The translations under genes and the position numbers were made by a program. This document shows, piece after piece, positions 12,140 to 22,504 of a DNA stretch of 64,000 nucleotides. The notes below the pieces were generated by a model, which had not been told where the DNA came from, searched no databases, and was given only the letters and a program-made list of their open reading frames with translations. The first letter of the stretch is position 1, and each line of letters opens with the position of its first letter. Source of the stretch: Paenirhizobium daejeonense (GTDB lineage Bacteria; Pseudomonadota; Alphaproteobacteria; Rhizobiales; Rhizobiaceae); assembly GCF_014280875.1 (NCBI RefSeq), contig NZ_JACLAL010000002.1:434001-498000 (forward strand). Direction: 5' to 3'.

Positions 12140-13264
12140 CTAGAAGGTGATGACGTGCCGGATCACCTTGGCCTCGTGCAGCAGGTCGAAGGCCTCGTTG
12201 ATGCCCTCAAGCGGACCGGTCGATGACAGGAGCCGGTTCACCGGAAGTTTCCCGGCCTGATAGAGCGCAATGAAGCGGGGAATATCCCGCACCGGCACGC
12301 AGCTTCCCATGTAACTGCCGCGCACCACCCGCTCATCCGCAACCAGACCGACCGCGGGAATGGAAAACTGGGCGGAAGGCGGCGCAAGCCCGGCGCTGGC
12401 CGTCGTCCCTCCCCGCCGCGTGATCTTGTAAGCGGTATCGAATGCCCGAGCCGAGCCGGCCATCTCCACCGCGTGATCGACACCACCGCGGGTCGCCTCG
12501 CGGATCTTCTCCACGATGTCGGGATCGCCGGCAAGGAAGGTATCGGTCGCCCCGAGCTCGCGCGCCTTGTCGAGCTTTTCCTGCGCCAGATCGATGGCGA
12601 CGATGCGTGCTGCGCCCGAGGCCACCGCCCCGAGAACGGCGGCAAGCCCGACACCGCCCAGACCGACGACGGCCACGCTCTGGCCCGGCTGAACCCTGCA
12701 TGTATTGACGATCGCCCCGACGCCGGTGAGCACCGCGCAGCCGAACAGCGCCATTTCCGCCATCGGTAGCTCCGCCTCGACCTTGACCGCCGAATAACGA
12801 GAAACGACCGCATATTCCGCAAAGCCGGAAACCCCGAGATGATGGTAAAGCGGCACCTCCTCGCAGGAAAGCCGCGAGCCGCCGCCGAGCAATTCCCCCT
12901 TGCCATTCGCCTCGGCGCCGGGAATGCAGAGCGCCGAACGCCCTTCCGCGCAAGGCAGACAATGCCCGCAGGATGGCAGGAAGGTCGTCACCACCCGGTC
13001 GCCCGGCCGGATGTCGTGCACCCCACTTCCGACCGCCTCCACCGTTCCCGCCGCCTCATGCCCGAGCACCATCGGCGTCGGCCGCGGCCGGTCGCCGTTG
13101 ATGACCGAAAGATCGGAGTGGCAGAGCCCTGCCGCCCCGATCCGCACCAGCAGTTCCTCCGGCCCCGGTCCCGCAAGCTCCACCGTCTCGATGGAAAGCG
13201 GCCGCGACACCGAAAACGGCGGCTTGACCGGCGATTGCCTTAAAATGGCGGCCCTGACCCTCAT
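12140..13264 (-). CDS. zinc-dependent alcohol dehydrogenase
   Basis: Encodes 374 residues of the medium-chain dehydrogenase/reductase family, close to the class III (glutathione-dependent formaldehyde dehydrogenase) type. Catalytic zinc ligands appear as GLCHSD and GHEAAG. The four structural-zinc cysteines fall in SCGHCLPCAEGRSALC, and the NAD-binding Rossmann motif is VVGLGGVGLAAV. It oxidises alcohols with NAD in the cytoplasm. Substrate range is not readable. The start codon at 13262-13264 lies just right of the decayed end of CRISPR array 1, but the gene itself is ordinary chromosome. Confidence 0.9.
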   Translation of the reverse strand: MRVRAAILRQSPVKPPFSVSRPLSIETVELAGPGPEELLVRIGAAGLCHSDLSVINGDRPRPTPMVLGHEAAGTVEAVGSGVHDIRPGDRVVTTFLPSCGHCLPCAEGRSALCIPGAEANGKGELLGGGSRLSCEEVPLYHHLGVSGFAEYAVVSRYSAVKVEAELPMAEMALFGCAVLTGVGAIVNTCRVQPGQSVAVVGLGGVGLAAVLGAVASGAARIVAIDLAQEKLDKARELGATDTFLAGDPDIVEKIREATRGGVDHAVEMAGSARAFDTAYKITRRGGTTASAGLAPPSAQFSIPAVGLVADERVVRGSYMGSCVPVRDIPRFIALYQAGKLPVNRLLSSTGPLEGINEAFDLLHEAKVIRHVITF

Positions 13265-13341
13265 GAATGCAGTCCTCCTGTTATCTCCCGTCGCAAGACA
13301 TAACAGGAAAGGCAGGCTTTGCGTCTACCCCGGTTGAAAGG

Positions 13342-13369
13342 GGGCCTTCCCGCATGTGCGGGGAACATA
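13342..13369 (-). repeat. probable decayed CRISPR repeat left of array 1
   Basis: The stretch ending CCCGCATGTGCGGGGAACAT keeps the stem and AACA end of the array 1 repeat but is out of the 61-bp register (about 157 bases from the next decayed repeat). It is probably an ancient trailer repeat that lost phase by deletions. A chance hairpin at the end of the locus is possible. Confidence 0.45.
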
Positions 13370-13496
13370 CCTCGACGTCTCTTCCTTAAATGGATATTCC
13401 ACCGTTGCCGGTCCTTCGGCTAGTTTGTCACCCCAAGGTTTTACAGGAGCGGTGTCTGTCCTGGCGCTCCTGCCGGTATCATCCTCCATTTTGCAT

Positions 13497-14074
13497 ACGA
13501 CACTTCCCGTGCATGCGGGAAACACATGGGCAGCCCTTGGTTCTTTGGCCGCTGCGGCGGTTCATCCCCGCGTATGCGGGGAACACGAGCCGTATAGCGG
13601 TCAGGTCTACGAGGTGCGCGGTTCATCCCCGCGTATGCGGGGAACACTTTAAGGGCGGACCATGGCAGGCCGTTGCCATCGGTTCATCCCCGCGTATGCG
13701 GGGAACACGTTGGGGCGAGCGCGGCCGCCATCGCTGCGCACGGTTCATCCCCGCGTATGCGGGGAACACGATCGCACCTCTTTCACTCGGCGCTCCCAGC
13801 CCGGTTCATCCCCGCGTATGCGGGGAACACGGTTGCGAACGGATCTTCCGGCTTCTCCGGCGCGGTTCATCCCCGCGTATGCGGGGAACACTTCGCAATT
13901 CGGTCGTAGAAGACGAAATCAGCCGGTTCATCCCCGCGTATGCGGGGAACACATCCCCATGGCCCGCATCTGTCGACTCCACGCCGGTTCATCCCCGCGT
14001 ATGCGGGGAACACTCGTCGTCGCTGTGAAGCACGCGAAGATGCGCCGGTTCATCCCCGCGTATGCGGGGAACAC
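13497..14074 (-). CRISPR. CRISPR array 1 (type I-E, 9 intact + 1 degenerate repeat)
   Basis: Nine identical 29-bp repeats start at 13558, 13619, 13680, 13741, 13802, 13863, 13924, 13985 and 14046. On the + strand each reads CGGTTCAT, stem CCCCGC, loop GTAT, stem GCGGGG, AACAC. Spacers are all 32 nt. A degenerate trailer repeat at 13497-13525 keeps the period and gives a ninth spacer (13526-13557). The reverse complement (GTGTTCCCCGC...) is the standard I-E orientation, so the array is transcribed leftwards from a leader at 14075. No cas gene adjoins it; it shares repeat type with the Cas operon 7 kb away. Confidence 0.98.
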
Positions 14075-14180
14075 CCTTCCTGGAAGCCAGTGAAATCATT
14101 CACGAATTCCTTCGCGCCAAAGTCTACCGATTTTTTGAGCCCGGAAAAGCGGTATTTTCAGGCCATGACGACACCCGGTC
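14075..14180 (-). promoter_or_regulatory. leader of CRISPR array 1
   Basis: Directly right of the last intact repeat. It shares two blocks with the leaders of arrays 2 and 3: +1 to +22 (CCTTCC...AAGCC...TGAAAT) and TACCGATTTT at exactly +51 to +60 (14125-14134). The sequence between is diverged and AT-rich. These are likely sites for Cas1-Cas2 docking, DNA bending and the pre-crRNA promoter. Confidence 0.8.
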
Positions 14181-14194
14181 ACGGCCCGGAAAAC

Positions 14195-15817
14195 TCAGCC
14201 TCCGACGCCCGGTGCCTCGTGGCCGGTGCGGGCGACATATTCGGTATAACCGCCGTCATAGCGGTGAACGCCCTCGTTGGAGAGTTCCAGAACGCGGTTC
14301 GACAGCGCGCCGAGAAAATGCCGGTCGTGGCTGACGAAGAGCATGGTGCCCTCGTAGTCGGCAAGCGCCTTGATCAGCATTTCCTTGGTGTCGAGATCGA
14401 GGTGGTTGGTCGGCTCGTCGAGAACCAGCAGGTTCGGCGGATCGAACAGCATGATCGCCATCACCAGCCGCGCCTTCTCGCCGCCCGAGAGCACGCGGCA
14501 GCGCTTTTCGATATCGTCGCCGGAAAAGCCGAAGCAGCCGGCAAGCGCGCGCAGCGAACCCTGCCCCGCCTTGGGGAAATTGTGCTCCAGCGTTTCGAAG
14601 ATTGTCATGTCGCCATCGAGGATATCCATCGCGTGCTGGGCGAAGTATCCCATCTTGACGCTGGCGCCGAGCGTCACCGTGCCCTCATCCGGCGAGGAAT
14701 CGCCAGCGACCAGCTTCAGGAGCGTCGACTTGCCGGCGCCGTTGATGCCCATGATGCACCAGCGCTCCTTGCGGCGGATCATGAAATCCAACCCCTCATA
14801 GATGACCCGGTCGCCATAGCGCTTGTGGACATTCTTGAGGTTGACGACATCCTCACCGGAACGCGGGGCCGGCTGGAATTCGAACGCCACCGTCTGGCGG
14901 CGGCGCGGAGGCTCGACGCGCTCGATCTTGTCGAGCTTCTTTACCCGGCTCTGCACCTGCGCGGCATGGCTGGCGCGCGCCTTGAAGCGTTCGATGAACT
15001 TGATTTCCTTGGCGAGCATCGCCTGCTGACGCTCGAACTGCGCCTGCTGCTGCTTTTCGTTCTGGGCGCGCTGGCCCTCGTAGAATTCGTAGTCGCCGGA
15101 ATAGCTGTTGAGCGAACCGCCATCGATCTCGATGATCTTGGTGACGATGCGGTTCATGAACTCGCGGTCGTGCGAGGTCATCAGCAAGGCGCCGTCATAC
15201 GTTTTCAGGAACTCCTCGAGCCAGATCAGGCTTTCGATATCAAGGTGGTTCGACGGTTCGTCGAGCAGCATCACGTCGGGCCGCATCAAGAGAATGCGCG
15301 CCAGCGCCACGCGCATCTTCCAGCCGCCGGAGAGCGCGCCGACATCGCCGTCCATCATCGACTGGCTGAAGGAAAGCCCGGAGAGAACCTCGCGGGCGCG
15401 GCCTTCCAGCGCGTAACCATCCAGTTCTTCGTAACGCGCCTGCACCTCGCCGTAGCGCTCGATGATGCTGTCCATCTCGTCCATCCGGTCGGGATCGACC
15501 ATGGCAGCCTCGAGTTCGCGAAGCTCCGCCGCTACTTCGCTGACCGGCCCCGCGCCATTCATCACCTCGGCGACGGCGCTGTGGCCGGACATTTCGCCGA
15601 CATCCTGGTTGAAGTAGCCGATGGAGACTCCCTTATCGACGGATACCTGACCCTCGTCCGGGATCTCCGATCCGGTAATCATGCGGAAAAGCGTAGTCTT
15701 GCCAGCGCCGTTCGGCCCAACCAGACCGATCTTCTCGCCCTTGTTGAGCGCGGCGCTCGCCTCGATGAAAAGAAGGCGGTGGCTGTTCTGCTTGCTGATA
15801 TTCTCGATGCGGATCAT
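14195..15817 (-). CDS. ABC-F family ATPase
   Basis: Encodes 540 residues with two ABC cassettes and no membrane segment. The first has Walker A GPNGAGKTT, signature LSGGWKMRVALA and Walker B DVMLLDEPSNHLD. A charged linker follows (about 240-300, ERQQAMLAKEIKFIERFKAR). The second has GINGAGKST, LSGGEKARLVMA and LLVLDEPTNHLD. This is the soluble ABC-F layout (YbiT/Ettal/Uup relatives), proteins that bind the ribosomal E-site and relieve stalled translation. The subtype is not settled. It is transcribed towards array 1, ending about 120 bases from its first repeat. Confidence 0.9.
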   Translation of the reverse strand: MIRIENISKQNSHRLLFIEASAALNKGEKIGLVGPNGAGKTTLFRMITGSEIPDEGQVSVDKGVSIGYFNQDVGEMSGHSAVAEVMNGAGPVSEVAAELRELEAAMVDPDRMDEMDSIIERYGEVQARYEELDGYALEGRAREVLSGLSFSQSMMDGDVGALSGGWKMRVALARILLMRPDVMLLDEPSNHLDIESLIWLEEFLKTYDGALLMTSHDREFMNRIVTKIIEIDGGSLNSYSGDYEFYEGQRAQNEKQQQAQFERQQAMLAKEIKFIERFKARASHAAQVQSRVKKLDKIERVEPPRRRQTVAFEFQPAPRSGEDVVNLKNVHKRYGDRVIYEGLDFMIRRKERWCIMGINGAGKSTLLKLVAGDSSPDEGTVTLGASVKMGYFAQHAMDILDGDMTIFETLEHNFPKAGQGSLRALAGCFGFSGDDIEKRCRVLSGGEKARLVMAIMLFDPPNLLVLDEPTNHLDLDTKEMLIKALADYEGTMLFVSHDRHFLGALSNRVLELSNEGVHRYDGGYTEYVARTGHEAPGVGG

Positions 15818-15965
15818 GGAAGGGCGGACCTGCTGGCTGGATCGTCTGGCGTCTGGGCATTTCGGGCGTCCTTATGCCACGGCTTTTTCCCGCTGTCGCA
15901 GTTTTTCCGCAGTGCCGCACAAGCCGGCGATTGCTGGCGCGTTCCATCGCGGCTAGAACAGCGCC

Positions 15966-17231
15966 ATGCCCTTCAGGTTCGTCCACACCGCCGACATACA
16001 TCTCGACTCCCCGCTCAAGTCGCTGTCCCTGCGAAACCGCGATCTCGCCGACCTGATCGGCGACGCCACCCGCAAGGCGTTGGTGCGGATCGTCGATCTC
16101 TGCCTTGAGGAAAAGGTCGATGCCCTGCTGATTGCCGGCGACCTCTATGACGGCGACCAGACCTCGATGAAGACGGCCCGCTTCCTCGCCTCGCAGATGG
16201 AACGGCTGCACGAGGCGGGCATCCGCGTCTTCAAGATCCGCGGCAATCACGATGCACTCTCAAAGATCACCCAGCAGCTCGTCCTGCCGCCTTCGCTCAA
16301 GGTTTTTGGCGCGTTCGCTGAAATGGTCGAGATCGAGGCCGGCGGCCTGTCGGTCGCGATCCACGGCATGAGCTTCGCCAAACCCCATGCGCCAGATAGC
16401 TTATTACCTAAATATCGACCCCCACTCGTCGGCGCTGCCAATATCGGGTTGATGCATACCAGCCTTGCCGGCGCCATCGGCCACGATCCGTATGCCCCCT
16501 GCACTGTGGCCGACCTGCAGGCCTCCGGTTTCGACTACTGGGCGCTCGGCCATATTCACCAGCGCGCCGTGTATCAGGGGCCGCGCACCATCGTCATGCC
16601 GGGCATACCGCAAGGGCGCGACATTAACGAAGGCGGTGAAAAATCCGTCTCGCTGGTCACCATCGCGGATGACCGTAGCGTCACCGTCGAGGAGCGCCTG
16701 ACGGGCATCGCCCAATTCGAAAGGATCGGCGTCGATGTGACCGGCGTCACCGACTGGCGCGAACTCGTCAACCGGCTGGGCGACGCGCTGGAAATCAAAC
16801 GCGGCGACACTCGCTCGGAACACCTCATTGCCCGCCTCAATTTCACCGGCGCGACCGAACTCTCCTGGGCGATCCGCCGCGACCTCGACCTCCTGCTAGC
16901 GGAAGCCGAACAGCGTGCCGACCGCATCGGCAAGACCTGGATCGACAAGATCGAGCTTGGCGTCGCCCCGCCAACAATCAGAACATCTGCCGCCGCCGAT
17001 CCCGTGGTCGAACTGGGAGACCTGATGCGCAGTGACGTGATGGCCGGCCACGGCTTCCGCGAGGAGGTCCGCGAAATTGTCAAGGAACTGCTCGACGACC
17101 TGCCGGCGGAAAGCCGCGGCTTTTCCGGCCACAGCGAGGAAGCGCTGGAAGGCTTTATCGACACCCTGATCCGCGAGGGTGGCGAAGACGTGATCGCCCG
17201 CCTGAAAAACAGCGGCGAAGGAGACGAATGA
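15966..17231 (+). CDS. yhaO: metallophosphoesterase, YhaO/SbcD-like DNA repair exonuclease subunit
   Basis: Encodes 421 residues. The five phosphodiesterase motifs of the Mre11/SbcD family are present: HTADIHLDSP, LIAGDLYDGD, IRGNHDAL, and the late GHIHQR; the C-terminal half is helical and charged. With its partner it should form a nuclease-ATPase that processes DNA ends or hairpins. The stop overlaps the start of the next gene (ATGATGA-type overlap at 17228-17231), so the two are translationally coupled. The pair lies between CRISPR arrays 1 and 2. Confidence 0.88.
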   Translation: MPFRFVHTADIHLDSPLKSLSLRNRDLADLIGDATRKALVRIVDLCLEEKVDALLIAGDLYDGDQTSMKTARFLASQMERLHEAGIRVFKIRGNHDALSKITQQLVLPPSLKVFGAFAEMVEIEAGGLSVAIHGMSFAKPHAPDSLLPKYRPPLVGAANIGLMHTSLAGAIGHDPYAPCTVADLQASGFDYWALGHIHQRAVYQGPRTIVMPGIPQGRDINEGGEKSVSLVTIADDRSVTVEERLTGIAQFERIGVDVTGVTDWRELVNRLGDALEIKRGDTRSEHLIARLNFTGATELSWAIRRDLDLLLAEAEQRADRIGKTWIDKIELGVAPPTIRTSAAADPVVELGDLMRSDVMAGHGFREEVREIVKELLDDLPAESRGFSGHSEEALEGFIDTLIREGGEDVIARLKNSGEGDE

Positions 17232-20200
17232 TGCGGCTCCGGCGTCTCGACCTCACCCGCTACGGCAAGTTCACCGACTTTTCGCTCGATTTCGGCGCGG
17301 CTCCCGAAAACGGACCGGACTTCCACATCGTCTACGGCCTCAACGAGGCCGGAAAATCGACGGCCTTCAGCGCCTATCTCGACCTGCTGTTCGGCATTCC
17401 CGAACGCAGCCCCTACAACTTCCTTCACGCCTACAATCTCATGCAGGTCGGCGCGGAGCTTGAGATCGACGGCAAGCCGCATGATCTCGTGCGGCTGAAG
17501 CAACGCAACAATGCGCTGATCGACAGCCGTGGCCAGGGCATCAACGAAGCCCTGCTCTCGTCAGCGCTCGGCGGCCTCAGCCGCGAATCCTACCGCACCA
17601 TGTTTTCGCTCGACGACCGGTCGCTGCGCGATGGCGGTGCTGCCATCGTCGAGAGCAAGGGCGACCTTGGTGAACTGCTGTTTTCGGCCAGCGCCGGCCT
17701 TGCCGATGCCAGCCGCACGCTTGCAACAATTGCCGAGGAAGCCCAGCAGATCCACAAGAAGCGGGCCCGCAACACCCGCATTGCCGAATTGAAGCGCAGG
17801 CTTGCCGAACTCAAGGAGAAGCGCGAGGAAATCGACACCTTCGCCTCCGCCTTCGCAAGTCTCGTCGCAAGCCGCACCCAGGCGGAAAAGGCCTATGACG
17901 AAGCGTTGGCCGAGCTCTCCGCCGCCCGCACACGCCACGACGAACTGGCGGCGCTGAAACGGGCGCTGCCGCTTGCCGCCGATCTCGCCCGCCTCAACGC
18001 AGGGCTCGAACGCTTTGCCGGCCTGCCCCGCCCGCCGCAGGAATGGATGGCGATGCTCGCCGACCTGATGCGCGACGAAACCCGATTGCAGACCCAGATC
18101 GCCGGAAGCCGCACCGCCCTGTTGAAGCTCGAGGACGAGGTGAATGAGATTGTCGTCGACGAGACCCTGCTGCCCCTCGCAGGTCGCATCGCCGGCCTCG
18201 ATGACCTCAAGGCACGCTTCCGCGGCGCGGAAAACGACCTGCCCAGGCGGCGGCTTGCGCTTGGCGAACAGAATGCGCTGGTCGCCACCATCCTGAAGAC
18301 GCTGGGTCAGGCCGGTCACGACGAGCCCTCCGCCCTGCTCCTTCCCGCCGCCCTCACCGGCACATTGCGTGACCTGATCGAGACGCGTTCCGGCATCGAG
18401 GCCACGCGCAAGACGGCCGAACGGGAACACGAAAATGCGGTACGCGCGGTCGAGGAAGTCGAAGGACGATTGGGCGACGAACGACAGGCCGGCCTCGGCC
18501 CGAGCGCTCTTCGCCGCCTCGAAACCCTGCTCGACCGGCTGGAAAAGGGCGACCGGCATCTTCGCCTCGCCGCCGAGGAGAAGGAGGCCCGGCGGCTGGA
18601 CGGAGAGTTCCGCGAACAGTCCGCAGCACTCGCGCCATGGTCGGGCGCCATCGACGAACTTCGCCGCCTCGTGGTTCCGGACCGCCGCCGCCTCGAGGCG
18701 TGGCGCGCTGCTTCCGGCGAGATCGAAAAACGCATCACCCGCCATGCCGACCAGCGTCGCGATCTCGAAACCGAACGACGTGAAGTGGCCGCGAGGATCG
18801 CCGCCCTGACCGAGACGGGCCAGCCCATCGATGACGAAAGCTCGCTTGCGGCGCGTCAGGCGCGAGAAAAGGCATGGCAGGCCCACCTCTCGGCCCTGAA
18901 CGCCGAGACCGCCGATCATTTCGAGACCACGCTCCGGCGCGACGATGCGCTGACGGAAGCCCGCCTTGAACGCTCCCGCGATCTGGCGGAACTGCGCCAG
19001 TTGCAGAAACAGGACCGGCTCATCCGCTCCTCGCTGGAACGCGAAGACGAGCTTTTCCGCACCGCTATCGACGAGCGCGAAGCGCTACTGAAAGACCTCA
19101 AGGCGTCGCTTCCCGCAGAACTGACACGCTCGGAAGACGGGTCGATCGACCGCCTTCTTTCAATTGCCGAAACATGGCTCGAACGCCGCCGGGAATGCCT
19201 GTTCACCGCGGAGGCTCTGCAGGAAGTGACAGTACGCCGCGACGCCCTGCGGGACGAGCAGGCCGCCGACACACAGGCGCTCACCGCGGTCCTGGCGGAA
19301 GCTCTGGCTGATACCGAACGGAAACTGGACCCGAACGCCGACCTGCGACGTCTCATCGACATCGCCGGCGATCTCGTCGCGGAAGCGCGCACCGGCACCG
19401 TCGAACGCGGCGGCATGGAACGACGGCTCACCGAACTGCAGGCCGTGCTGAAACAGCGCCGGCAGGACATGGACGACGCCATCAAGGCCTCCGAAACCTG
19501 GACAGCAAGGTGGCGGGAGAGCCTCGCTCGCACATGGTTCGCCGAAGAAACGGAAATCGCTCCCGTCCGGGCGATCCTTGATGCCCTCACCGAGCTTCCC
19601 GCAGCCCTTCGCGAACGCGACCAGCTTGCGCATCGTATCGCCCAGATGGACAACGACCGGCAGGCCTTCGTCAGCGAAATCGCCGAACTTCACGACAGCC
19701 TAGGACTTTCCTTCGAAGCCAGCCGCGTGCTCGAAATGGCCGAAGATCTCGGTCACCGGCTTTCGGAAACCCGCAATGCCCGCGATCTCAGGGCGAGCCG
19801 CGAGCGGGAATTGCAGGAACTGCGTCACGAGGCCGAGCGCCTTGCCGACGCGCTTGCCCTGCACGAAGCCCGCAGAACCGAACTCACCGGCTTTTTCGAC
19901 GTCGAGACGCTGGCCGATGTCAGCCACCGGATGGAGGACGCCGCAGAACGGCTCCGGCTGGAACGCCGCGCCGACGAAATCCGCGAACAGATCGCGAGGG
20001 ACTTGCGGGCTCCCGATTTTCAGACCGCCGAGGAAGAACTCGCCAGCATCGATGAAACCGGGATCGAACGGGAATTCTCCGAACTCACCGAACGCATCGA
20101 AAATCTTGGCGAACGGTCCCGTGTGCTGTTTGCCGAACTCACCCGCGCCCGCGACCGGCTGGACGCCGTCGGCGGCGACGATGCCGTGGCGGCCATCGAA

Positions 20201-20722
20201 GCGGAACGCGCGACCGTGCTGCTGGAAATCGAAGACCTCGCGCTTCGCCACCTGAAGCTCAGGACCGGCGCGCTCGCCGCCGAAAAGGCCCTGATCCTCT
20301 ACCGTGAAAAGCATCGCTCTTCGATGATGGCGCGCGCATCGGAAGCCTTCCGGCTGGTGACGAAGGGCGAGTATTCCGGCCTTGCCACACGGCCCGAAAA
20401 GGATCGCGAAATCCTGATCGGCGTGGCCAAGGATGGTGCTTCGAAACTCTCCGACGCCATGTCGACCGGCACCCGCTACCAGCTCTATCTGGCGCTACGT
20501 TTCGCCGGTTACGAGGAATTCGCAGCCGTCCGCCCCACCGCAACCATCCCCTTCGTCGCCGACGATATCATGGAAACCTTCGACGAGCCCCGCTCCGAGG
20601 AAGTCTTCCGACTGTTCGGCCAGATGGCCGGGCTTGGTCAGGTGATCTACCTCACCCACCACCGCCATCTCTGCGACATCGCCCGCGACGTCGTGCCCGG
20701 AGTGCGTATTCACGAGCTTTGA
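17228..20722 (+). CDS. yhaN: YhaN/SbcC-like SMC-type ATPase
   Basis: Encodes 1164 residues. An N-terminal half ATPase has Walker A GLNEAGKSTAFSAY; about 150-1000 is a long Ala/Glu/Arg/Leu coiled coil; the C-terminal half carries the signature region (LSDAMSTGTRYQLYLALRFA) and a Walker B PFVADDIMETFDE. This is the Rad50/SbcC plan, as in the YhaN family that pairs with YhaO. I see no CxxC zinc hook in the middle, as expected for YhaN rather than SbcC. The pair acts on DNA ends. Its 3' end faces the trailer of CRISPR array 2, about 185 bases away. Confidence 0.88.
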   Translation: MMRLRRLDLTRYGKFTDFSLDFGAAPENGPDFHIVYGLNEAGKSTAFSAYLDLLFGIPERSPYNFLHAYNLMQVGAELEIDGKPHDLVRLKQRNNALIDSRGQGINEALLSSALGGLSRESYRTMFSLDDRSLRDGGAAIVESKGDLGELLFSASAGLADASRTLATIAEEAQQIHKKRARNTRIAELKRRLAELKEKREEIDTFASAFASLVASRTQAEKAYDEALAELSAARTRHDELAALKRALPLAADLARLNAGLERFAGLPRPPQEWMAMLADLMRDETRLQTQIAGSRTALLKLEDEVNEIVVDETLLPLAGRIAGLDDLKARFRGAENDLPRRRLALGEQNALVATILKTLGQAGHDEPSALLLPAALTGTLRDLIETRSGIEATRKTAEREHENAVRAVEEVEGRLGDERQAGLGPSALRRLETLLDRLEKGDRHLRLAAEEKEARRLDGEFREQSAALAPWSGAIDELRRLVVPDRRRLEAWRAASGEIEKRITRHADQRRDLETERREVAARIAALTETGQPIDDESSLAARQAREKAWQAHLSALNAETADHFETTLRRDDALTEARLERSRDLAELRQLQKQDRLIRSSLEREDELFRTAIDEREALLKDLKASLPAELTRSEDGSIDRLLSIAETWLERRRECLFTAEALQEVTVRRDALRDEQAADTQALTAVLAEALADTERKLDPNADLRRLIDIAGDLVAEARTGTVERGGMERRLTELQAVLKQRRQDMDDAIKASETWTARWRESLARTWFAEETEIAPVRAILDALTELPAALRERDQLAHRIAQMDNDRQAFVSEIAELHDSLGLSFEASRVLEMAEDLGHRLSETRNARDLRASRERELQELRHEAERLADALALHEARRTELTGFFDVETLADVSHRMEDAAERLRLERRADEIREQIARDLRAPDFQTAEEELASIDETGIEREFSELTERIENLGERSRVLFAELTRARDRLDAVGGDDAVAAIEAERATVLLEIEDLALRHLKLRTGALAAEKALILYREKHRSSMMARASEAFRLVTKGEYSGLATRPEKDREILIGVAKDGASKLSDAMSTGTRYQLYLALRFAGYEEFAAVRPTATIPFVADDIMETFDEPRSEEVFRLFGQMAGLGQVIYLTHHRHLCDIARDVVPGVRIHEL

Positions 20723-20907
20723 ATGGGAAACTGGCAGCAAGAGCCGCTATCGGCACGATAACAAGCTGGGAAGAACCGCAAGGTTGCTGAATGGGTTGTA
20801 ACGCACCGGGGGGGCCGGAATCGCCTGATCCCGATCGCCTTGAAGGGCGTGCTTCCTGCTCCGCGCGTCACCACCGTCAGAATAGGCCAAGAGGGACGGG
20901 AAGACAA

Positions 20908-21119
20908 ACGCTCCTCCCCACGCGTGTGGGGAACACCCACGCTCGGCTCCAGAACGGTCTGCGAAAAGCGGTTCATCCCCACGCGTGTGGGGAACACGAT
21001 GTGATCCTCGATGAACTCGGCGAACGTCGCGGTTCATCCCCACGCGTGTGGGGAACACTTGGAGACGGAGAACGAGGCAGCGATTGCCGACGGTTCATCC
21101 CCACGCGTGTGGGGAACAC
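20908..21119 (-). CRISPR. CRISPR array 2 (type I-E, 3 intact + 1 degenerate repeat)
   Basis: Intact 29-bp repeats at 20969, 21030 and 21091; a trailer repeat at 20908-20936 keeps the 3' two thirds but has a diverged first 7 bases. Three 32-nt spacers. The repeat differs from array 1 in its stem: CCCCAC-GCGT-GTGGGG, where both sides changed so pairing is kept. The leader is on the right at 21120, next to cas2, the standard place for an active I-E array. The small spacer number suggests a young or shrunken array. Confidence 0.97.
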
Positions 21120-21225
21120 TCTTCCCAGAAGCCGATGAAATATAAGGAAAATTCCACCTCCGCAAATCCTACCGATTTTTTCAACGAAAACCAGCTGATT
21201 TTTCCGGCCTTCGGAACGACTGAAA
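21120..21225 (-). promoter_or_regulatory. leader of CRISPR array 2
   Basis: Shares TCTTCC...AAGCC...TGAAAT at +1 to +22 and TACCGATTTT at +51 to +60 (21170-21179) with the other two leaders. It lies between the array and the cas2 stop codon, so it may also be read through from the cas operon. Confidence 0.8.
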
Positions 21226-21258
21226 AATGCGCCGGACAATGAATGAAACGTCGCTCGA

Positions 21259-22502
<1,244 letters not shown>

Positions 22503-22504
22503 GA

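Noticed and set aside
13390..14093. Open frames through CRISPR array 1 encoding repeated peptide units
   Set aside because: The periodic peptides (FIPAYAGNT and SSPRMRGT types) are translations of the CRISPR repeats. The same holds for frames in arrays 2 and 3.
13940..16108. 722-codon open frame running from array 1 across the ABC-F gene
   Set aside because: Begins inside CRISPR repeats and then runs antisense to the ABC-F gene; not a gene.
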